NCBI GenBank assembly: GCA_013820975.1
Contig: JACDHQ010000018.1
Location: 1-11,959 of the forward strand
Source of the DNA: Gemmatimonadaceae bacterium
GTDB lineage: Bacteria; Gemmatimonadota; Gemmatimonadetes; Gemmatimonadales; Gemmatimonadaceae
DNA length: 11,959 nucleotides
Direction of reading: 5' to 3'
Part shown: positions 6,372-11,959 of the stretch, in pieces
How positions within the stretch are numbered: position 1 is the first letter of the stretch
Layout of the letters: each line of letters starts with the position of its first letter
Translations under genes and position numbers: made by a program
Notes under the pieces: generated by a model
The model's input: the letters and a program-made list of their open reading frames with translations, nothing else
The model's database searches: none
What the model was told of the DNA's origin: nothing

Positions 6372-7277
6372 ATGGAGTCCACGAAGGCCCCCCGCGCCGA
6401 TCTTCTCGATCCGGCCGCCATCGCCGCCCTTGGACGTCTCGAGGTCGTCGCACGCTGGGTCGTGGACGGCTTCATGGCCGGGCTCCATCGCTCTCCGCGA
6501 AAGGGATTCTCGGTCGAGTTCGCCGAATACCGCCCCTACCAGCCCGGCGATGACCCCCGGTACATAGACTGGAAGATCGCAGCCCGGGCCGATCGTTGGG
6601 TCGTTCGACAGTATGAGGAAGAGACCAACCTCCGCGCCACCATCGTCCTCGATGTTTCCCGCTCGATGGCCTGGAAGGGCAGTGCGTCCCGCCTTACGAA
6701 ACTCGAGTATTCGGATCGACTTGCGGCTGCTCTCACGTTGCTGCTTCTAAGGCAGCGTGATGCTGTCGGTATAGTCCGCTTCGACAGCCGCGTCCGCAGC
6801 GCAGTTCCGCCCCGTGCCAGCCGCGGCCAATGGCGAAGGGTGATCGGTGCGCTCGAGGAGCCGGGCGCCGGCCTCGCGTCGGCGGCGGGCGAGGGACTTC
6901 GGCAGGCCGCGCGCCTCGTCCGCCGGCGGGGCCTGGTCCTCCTCATCACCGATCTTCTCCTCGATCGCGAGGAGATCGAGGATCCACTCCGCGCGCTTCG
7001 CGCCGCAGGCCACGATGTGACCGTGCTCCACGTGCTCGACCCCGCAGAGCGCGACTTCACGGCCGGCGATGCCATCTATCACGATCCCGAATCCGGCATC
7101 GAGGTGCCCGCGGCGCCGCACGTCCGTGACGCCTACCGGGAGACGCTCGGCGCCGTGACCGCTGAATGGCGAGAAGCGTTCGGTCGGCTCGGCGTCGGCT
7201 ACGAAATCGTCGACACCGGGATGCCCTTCGCCCTGCCACTCCGCCGGGCATTCGCTGCCCGTGAGCGCCTCTATTAG
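6372..7277 (+). CDS. DUF58 domain-containing protein
   Basis: This 301-residue protein belongs to the DUF58 family, whose members usually work with MoxR AAA+ ATPases and VWA membrane proteins; the exact biochemical role is not established. The family core is clear: EFAEYRPYQPGDDPRYIDWK (49-68), followed by AARADRWVVRQYEEETN. A VWA-like fold follows, with strand ATIVLDVSRSM and the metal-site pattern DVSRS (94-98). A later strand is GLVLLITDLL (187-196). No membrane segment is seen, so it is probably cytoplasmic. I chose ATG at 6372 because homology-like sequence begins soon after; ATG at 6273 in the same frame would add 33 residues of no evident domain. No good ribosome-binding site precedes 6372, so the start is the least certain part. 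The BatA-like gene follows after 21 nt, the usual order for this module, but no MoxR gene lies upstream. Confidence 0.93.
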   Translation: MESTKAPRADLLDPAAIAALGRLEVVARWVVDGFMAGLHRSPRKGFSVEFAEYRPYQPGDDPRYIDWKIAARADRWVVRQYEEETNLRATIVLDVSRSMAWKGSASRLTKLEYSDRLAAALTLLLLRQRDAVGIVRFDSRVRSAVPPRASRGQWRRVIGALEEPGAGLASAAGEGLRQAARLVRRRGLVLLITDLLLDREEIEDPLRALRAAGHDVTVLHVLDPAERDFTAGDAIYHDPESGIEVPAAPHVRDAYRETLGAVTAEWREAFGRLGVGYEIVDTGMPFALPLRRAFAARERLY

Positions 7278-7298
7278 CGTCGCACCAGCCCTGTCACG

Positions 7299-9137
7299 GT
7301 GAGCTTTCTCGCACCCCTCTGGATGCTGCTCGCGGGAGCGGCGGCCGTCCCCCTGCTCCTTCACCTGCTGCGCCGGCGATCGCGGGTACGAGCGGAGTTT
7401 CCTGCCGCGCGCTACCTGGCGCGCGCCGAGCGTGAGCACAGCCGTTCGCTGCGCCTGCGCAACCTGCTGCTGATGCTCCTTCGCGTGGGCATCCTGCTGC
7501 TGCTCGCATTTGCGGCCGCGAGGCCTGCTGCCCGGTGGAGCGGATGGACCGGCGGGCGCTCACCGGTGGCGCTGGCGGTCGTGGTCGACAATTCGCTGAG
7601 CACGAGTGTCGTCGAGAACGGCCAGCCCGTTCTCGCGTCGCTGCGCGACACGGCGCAGTCGATTCTCGCCGGTGCCGGAGAACTGGACCGGGTCTGGATC
7701 GTCACGGCCGACGGCCGCGTCCAAGGGGGGAGTATTGCGTCGGCACGCACCGCGCTCGCCGCAATTCGCCCCCTCGCCGGCGCTGGCGACATCGGCGGAG
7801 CCGTTCGCGTCGCTGCCGTCACCGCGTCCGGAGCAGGCGGGCTGCCGCCGCGTGTCGTCGTGCTCACCGACGGGCAGCGCACCGCCTGGCCATCGCGGGT
7901 CGAGGTGCCCGGCGGCGTGGAGTATATGGTGGTCGCCCCCGGATCGGCGGCTCCGCCCAACCGCGGCGTTGTCGCTGCCACGCCGCGACCTGCGTGGTGG
8001 ACCCCCCGTGGCATCCTCACCATTGCCGTGCACGCCGAGGACACAGTGGCGTTTCGCGGTGCATTGCTCGAGGGAAGTGTGCCGCGCACGGTCGCCCGCG
8101 GCTCGGTCGTCCCGGGCGTCCCCCAGTCGATTCGCGTCGCGCCCACCGACACCGGCTGGATCGCCGGCCACGTCGAGATCGATCCCGACGAGATGCCTGG
8201 CGACGACACGCGCTACTTCGCCGTCTGGGTGGGCGAGGCTCCACGCGTGATGGTGACCGCCGGTGCCGGTCCGTTCGTGCGCAGCGCCGTCGACGTGATG
8301 AAGGAGGAAGGCCGGGTCGCCGAGGGCACTGGGATCCGGCTGATGGGCGCGCACGAGGTCGAAGGGTCCGGGCCGGTCTTCCTCACGGCGCCGGCGCACC
8401 CGTCGCAGGTTGGCGCCGCCAACCAGGCGCTGGCGCGCCGCGGCATTCCCTGGCGTCTTGGCGACGCGCGGCCGCCAGGGCGACTCAGCGAGGCTGCCCT
8501 TGGCGGGGCCGAGGTGCGCCAGCGCTTCGCCCTCGTTGCGACTTCGGCAGCGCCCATCGACACCGTGGCATCCGTGGACGGTGAGCCGTGGGCCATCGCC
8601 GGCACCACCGCCGCTGGGCGCTTCGTGCTCGTCGCGTCCGCGCTCGTACCGGAGGCCACAGCGCTTCCCGTTCGTGCGGGATTCGTCCCGTGGCTTTCGG
8701 CCACGCTCCTGGCGCGGCTCGCAGGAGGTCGCGGCGACGTCCTGAACGTTTCGCCGGGCGCGGTCATGCGAATGCCGCCCTGGGCCGACTCGCTCCTGGT
8801 GGAGGGCGAGGAGGCACGCGCCATCGGCGATGCGGAATTCGTCGCACCGGCTGCACCGGGAGTACACTTCTTCTCGCGCGATGGTCGGCGGGTCGGCGCA
8901 CTCGTCGTGAACGTAGAGGAGAGCGAATCGGTGTTGGCACGAATGGATGGCAGCGAGGTTGCCGGACTGCTGGGCGATCGGCAGGTGCGCCTCGCGCACG
9001 ACGAGCCACGATGGCGGGATGCACTGTTTGCAGGACGGGGGACACGCTCGCTGGTCGTGCCGGCGCTGATGGCCGCGCTCGTCCTGCTGACGCTCGAGCT
9101 GGCGGCGACCTCGATTCGCGCTCGCGGAGTCGCGTAA
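7299..9137 (+). CDS. BatA-like membrane protein with VWA domain
   Basis: This 612-residue inner-membrane protein resembles the BatA/aerotolerance family, thought to act with DUF58 and MoxR proteins in envelope stress or protein-complex maturation. The N-terminal BatA region has two membrane segments: residues 3-24 (FLAPLWMLLAGAAAVPLLLHLL) and about 55-75, separated by a basic stretch. A VWA domain follows: strand PVALAVVVDNSLS with the metal-site DNSLS (97-101), and VVVLTDGQ (186-193). Residues about 205-575 form a long extracytoplasmic-looking part with no motif I recognise. A C-terminal helix (about 584-604) is the last membrane anchor. The start is GTG at 7299, giving MSFLAPLWML, the typical beginning of this family; no clear ribosome-binding site is seen. 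The stop TAA overlaps the mfd ATG as TAATG. Confidence is high for BatA-like, low for a precise role. Confidence 0.9.
   Translation: MSFLAPLWMLLAGAAAVPLLLHLLRRRSRVRAEFPAARYLARAEREHSRSLRLRNLLLMLLRVGILLLLAFAAARPAARWSGWTGGRSPVALAVVVDNSLSTSVVENGQPVLASLRDTAQSILAGAGELDRVWIVTADGRVQGGSIASARTALAAIRPLAGAGDIGGAVRVAAVTASGAGGLPPRVVVLTDGQRTAWPSRVEVPGGVEYMVVAPGSAAPPNRGVVAATPRPAWWTPRGILTIAVHAEDTVAFRGALLEGSVPRTVARGSVVPGVPQSIRVAPTDTGWIAGHVEIDPDEMPGDDTRYFAVWVGEAPRVMVTAGAGPFVRSAVDVMKEEGRVAEGTGIRLMGAHEVEGSGPVFLTAPAHPSQVGAANQALARRGIPWRLGDARPPGRLSEAALGGAEVRQRFALVATSAAPIDTVASVDGEPWAIAGTTAAGRFVLVASALVPEATALPVRAGFVPWLSATLLARLAGGRGDVLNVSPGAVMRMPPWADSLLVEGEEARAIGDAEFVAPAAPGVHFFSRDGRRVGALVVNVEESESVLARMDGSEVAGLLGDRQVRLAHDEPRWRDALFAGRGTRSLVVPALMAALVLLTLELAATSIRARGVA
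9126..9129 (+). promoter_or_regulatory. GGAG ribosome-binding site and TAATG coupling for mfd
   Basis: GGAG lies 7 nt upstream of the ATG at 9137, inside the last codons of the BatA-like gene. The stop TAA (9135-9137) and start ATG (9137-9139) share one base. This is the clearest ribosome-binding site in the window, and it fixes the mfd start. The arrangement predicts that ribosomes ending batA can restart on mfd. Confidence 0.75.
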
Positions 9138-11959
9138 TGGCGCTCGACAGCGTGCTCGCCGCATTCATGCGGCTGCCGGCGTTCACCCGCGTCGTCCATT
9201 CCCTGCCGGCGCCAGCCGCGACCCTCGCCGTGAGCGGCCTTCCGGGCAGCGGGCCGGCGACGCTCGTCGCCGCGCTTGCGCAGCAGGTGCCGGAGCGATT
9301 CCTCGTGGTCGCTGCAGCGCATGTGAACGAGGCGGAACGCTGGCTCTCCGACCTGCAGACCCTGGCGGGCAGCGACGGCGTTGCGTTCTACCCCCCGCGC
9401 GAGGGATTCGGCGAGGCGGAGCCGCACATGGAGGTCGCCGGCGAGCGTGTCGAGACTCTCGAGCGGGTCAACCGGGGCGAGATCCGCGTGCTGCTCACGA
9501 CGGCACGCGCACTCCTCGAGCGCACCCGGATGCCGCGTGCGCTTCGCGACTTGCGGCTCGAACTGCGCAAGGGCGACCATCACCGCCCGATGGACCTCGT
9601 GGCGCACCTGGAGTCGATCGGCTTCGAGCGTGTGCCGACGGTGGAAGACGTCGCCCAGTTCGCCCTCCGCGGCGGCATCCTCGACATCTACGGGTTCGGG
9701 ATGGCCGATCCGGTCCGTGCCGAATTCTGGGGCGACGAGATCGTCGATCTCCGGCATTTCGAGCTCGCGACGCAGCGATCCACCCGTGAAGTGCCGATGG
9801 CGCTCGTCCTGCCCGTGGACGGGCACGTCGGCGTCGGGGAGACCGAGTACGAACGCCTGCCGCTCTCCGCACTTTTCCCCCCCGACACGTTGCTCTTCGT
9901 CCCGCCGGCGACGGCAATAGGGCCCGAGCTCCGCCGGACCTGGGACGAGGCGCAGCATCACATCGACCTGGCCCGCCGCCGAGGCGAGGACGTTCCCGCG
10001 CGCGCCGAGCTGTTCGAGGAGCCCGCCGCGGCCGCCGCGAGTCTCCGGCAGTTCGGGACGCTTCACGTCGTTCCGTCCGGCTCCGACGGCGCGGACGTCG
10101 CCTTTCCGCTGCAGCCGCCCGAGCTCATCGAGCGCGACATCCGCCGGCTCCGGCAGGTGGTGCGCGACGGGACCCCCACGCTGATCCTCTGTGACAACGA
10201 GGGACAGGTGGAGCGGCTCGAGGAACTGCTCGACGAGGACGAGCACACGCCGTCTCCGGCGATGCTCGCCATCGGGGTGCTCGATGGCGGATTCGTGATT
10301 CCCGCGATCGCGGCGGGTCGCGGTGCCGATCCGCAGCCGGCGACGCCCGCGCTTCGGGTGCTCACCGACCATGAGATCTTCCGGCGGGAGCGTCGCATCC
10401 GCCGCGCGCGTCGCTACGTCACCGGGGTCGCCGCGGACACCATCACCCTCAAGCCGGGCGACTTCGTCGTGCACCTCGAGCATGGGGTCGGCGTGTATCG
10501 CGGCATCGAGAACATCTTCGTCCGGGAGAGCACGATCGAGGTCGCCGTCGTCGAGTATGAGGGAGGCGACCGCCTCAATGTGCCGCTGTATCGGATCGAC
10601 CAGCTCGAGCGCTATCGCTCTGCGTCGGACGTCGGTGAGGACTCGCCGCCTCCCCGGCTGCACCGCCTCGGCGGCAGGCGATGGGCGCAGCAGCGCGACC
10701 GGACGCGGGCGGCGATCCAGGAGATGACCCACGAGCTGCTCGACCTCTACGCCAGGCGACGCGTGACGTCGCGCCCGGCGCACGTTCCCGACGCCGCCTG
10801 GCAGCGCCAGCTCGAGAGCAGCTTCCTCTTCGAGGACACCCCCGACCAGCGCCGCGCGACCGAGGAGTTCAAGCGCGACATGGAAGGCCCGCGGCCGATG
10901 GACCGGCTCCTCGTCGGCGACGTCGGCTACGGGAAGACCGAGGTCGCCGTGCGCGCCGCGTTCAAGGCGATCCAGTCGCAGCGCCAGGTCGCAGTGCTTG
11001 TGCCCACGACAATCCTCGCCGACCAGCATGCGCGCACCTTCGGCGATCGGCTGGCAGACTTCCCCGTGCGGGTGGAAGCCTTGTCGCGCTTCCAGACGGC
11101 AAAGGAACAGAAGGCGATCCTCGAGGACGTCGCGGCCGGGAAGGTCGATGTGGTCATCGGTACGCATCGGCTGCTCAGTCCCGACGTCAAGTTCAGGGAC
11201 CTCGGCCTGATCATCGTTGACGAGGAGCATCGCTTCGGCGTGAAGCACAAGGAGGCGCTCAAGCAGCTCCGTCTCGAGACCGACGTGCTCACGCTGACGG
11301 CCACGCCGATCCCGCGGACCCTCCACATGTCGCTCGCCGGGCTCCGCGACATGACGGTGATGCAGACACCGCCGCGCGACCGGTCGCCCGTCCTTACCTA
11401 CATCGAGCCGTGGGACGAGGGGCTCATCGACGAGGGAGTCTCGCGCGAGCTCGATCGCGGCGGGCAGGTGTTCTTCGTCCACAACCGCATCGAGACCATC
11501 CAGGCGATCGCCGACAGCGTGGCGCGCATCGTCCCCCGCGCCCGCGTGGCCGTCGGCCACGGGCAGATGAAGGACAAGGAGCTCGAGGACGTCATGCACC
11601 GCTTCGTGAGCGGCGAGGTGGACGTGCTCGTCTCCACCCTCATCGTCGAGTCGGGGCTCGATGTGCCCAACGCAAACACGATGTTCGTCAATCGCGCGGA
11701 CCGGCTGGGCCTCGCCCAGCTCTACCAGCTGCGTGGGCGCGTTGGCCGTTCCCACCGGCGCGCCTACTGCTACCTCATCGTGCCGGAGGCCGGCACCGAC
11801 GAGGACGCGGAGCGGCGGCTCAAGGTGCTCGAGCACCACACCGAGCTCGGGGCCGGCTACCGCATCGCCCTCAAGGACATGGAGCTGCGCGGGGCCGGCA
11901 ACATCCTCGGGCCCGAGCAGTCCGGGTATGTCCATGCGGTCGGGTTCGACCTCTACCTC
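9137..11959 (+). CDS. mfd: Transcription-repair coupling factor Mfd, C-terminus cut by window edge
   Basis: Mfd is a DNA translocase that removes stalled RNA polymerase from damaged DNA and recruits UvrA. The frame is open for 941 codons to the window edge; full proteins are about 1,100-1,200 residues, so the terminal UvrA-masking domain is missing here only because of the cut. Visible domains: a UvrB-like N-terminal module with RGGILDIYG (178-186); the CarD-like RNA-polymerase-interacting domain around LKPGDFVVHLEHGVGVYRGI (438-457); and a RecG-like SF2 motor. The motor has Walker A GDVGYGKTE (594-602), DEEH (695-698), TATPIPRT, and motif VI RGRVGRS (866-872). The TRG element begins with LKDMELRGAGNILGPEQSG just before the edge. 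All motor residues are intact. The start ATG overlaps the batA stop, and a GGAG site precedes it. It is the third gene of the rightward cluster. Confidence 0.98.
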   Translation, partial: MALDSVLAAFMRLPAFTRVVHSLPAPAATLAVSGLPGSGPATLVAALAQQVPERFLVVAAAHVNEAERWLSDLQTLAGSDGVAFYPPREGFGEAEPHMEVAGERVETLERVNRGEIRVLLTTARALLERTRMPRALRDLRLELRKGDHHRPMDLVAHLESIGFERVPTVEDVAQFALRGGILDIYGFGMADPVRAEFWGDEIVDLRHFELATQRSTREVPMALVLPVDGHVGVGETEYERLPLSALFPPDTLLFVPPATAIGPELRRTWDEAQHHIDLARRRGEDVPARAELFEEPAAAAASLRQFGTLHVVPSGSDGADVAFPLQPPELIERDIRRLRQVVRDGTPTLILCDNEGQVERLEELLDEDEHTPSPAMLAIGVLDGGFVIPAIAAGRGADPQPATPALRVLTDHEIFRRERRIRRARRYVTGVAADTITLKPGDFVVHLEHGVGVYRGIENIFVRESTIEVAVVEYEGGDRLNVPLYRIDQLERYRSASDVGEDSPPPRLHRLGGRRWAQQRDRTRAAIQEMTHELLDLYARRRVTSRPAHVPDAAWQRQLESSFLFEDTPDQRRATEEFKRDMEGPRPMDRLLVGDVGYGKTEVAVRAAFKAIQSQRQVAVLVPTTILADQHARTFGDRLADFPVRVEALSRFQTAKEQKAILEDVAAGKVDVVIGTHRLLSPDVKFRDLGLIIVDEEHRFGVKHKEALKQLRLETDVLTLTATPIPRTLHMSLAGLRDMTVMQTPPRDRSPVLTYIEPWDEGLIDEGVSRELDRGGQVFFVHNRIETIQAIADSVARIVPRARVAVGHGQMKDKELEDVMHRFVSGEVDVLVSTLIVESGLDVPNANTMFVNRADRLGLAQLYQLRGRVGRSHRRAYCYLIVPEAGTDEDAERRLKVLEHHTELGAGYRIALKDMELRGAGNILGPEQSGYVHAVGFDLYL

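Noticed and set aside
7278..7298. Promoter between the DUF58 and batA genes
   Set aside because: The 21-nt gap has no -10 or -35 match; the two genes are better read as one transcript.
8213..11935. A 1,240-codon open frame on the minus strand opposite mfd and the end of batA
   Set aside because: Across mfd it lies in the codon-for-codon antisense register, where stops need TTA, CTA or TCA in mfd. GC-biased codon use avoids these, so the frame is open by composition. Its translation is Arg/Ala/Asp/His-rich with no recognisable domain, while mfd is unmistakable.

Overview
The window is GC-rich, densely coded and bacterial. The cell envelope is Gram-negative: there is a lipopolysaccharide heptosyltransferase-type enzyme and an outer-membrane-type lipoprotein. 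Codon use is strongly GC-biased, and three of the seven genes appear to start with TTG. The mix of gene families fits a member of Gemmatimonadota or a similar high-GC Gram-negative phylum, but that is an inference from general character and no marker here proves it. No transposon, phage, CRISPR array, tRNA or rRNA was seen. The region reads as core chromosome.

Layout. Positions 1-4776 hold a leftward (minus-strand) cluster in the transcription order lepA (elongation factor 4), a GT9 heptosyltransferase, a ROK-family sugar kinase and a PfkB-family sugar kinase, which is cut by the left window edge. The last three are tightly packed: 13 nt between GT9 and ROK, then a 14-nt overlap between ROK and PfkB. 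The 40-nt gap between lepA and GT9 is mostly a 7-bp tandem repeat. Upstream of lepA, a 31-bp near-perfect hairpin separates it from another leftward gene (4905-6239), a lipoprotein with a DUF4384-like domain and a 110-residue Pro/Arg-rich tail. From 6240 to 6371 lies an AT-richer divergent intergenic region with small dyads and a -10-like box.

Rightward from 6372 runs a second cluster: a DUF58 protein, a BatA-like membrane protein with a von Willebrand factor A domain, and mfd (transcription-repair coupling factor), which is cut by the right window edge after 941 codons. batA and mfd overlap as TAATG, with a GGAG ribosome-binding site inside batA, so mfd is probably translationally coupled to the membrane protein.

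How the genes fit together. GT9 and the two sugar kinases suggest supply and use of activated sugars for envelope glycans, co-transcribed with a translation factor. DUF58 plus BatA resembles the MoxR-DUF58-BatA membrane-stress or assembly module, but no MoxR ATPase is present here. Its tie to mfd links an envelope module with DNA repair by proximity only. I see no clearly novel defence or mobile system. The most interesting points are the heptamer repeat, the batA-mfd coupling, the divergent promoter island, the unassigned PfkB kinase and the lipoprotein tail.
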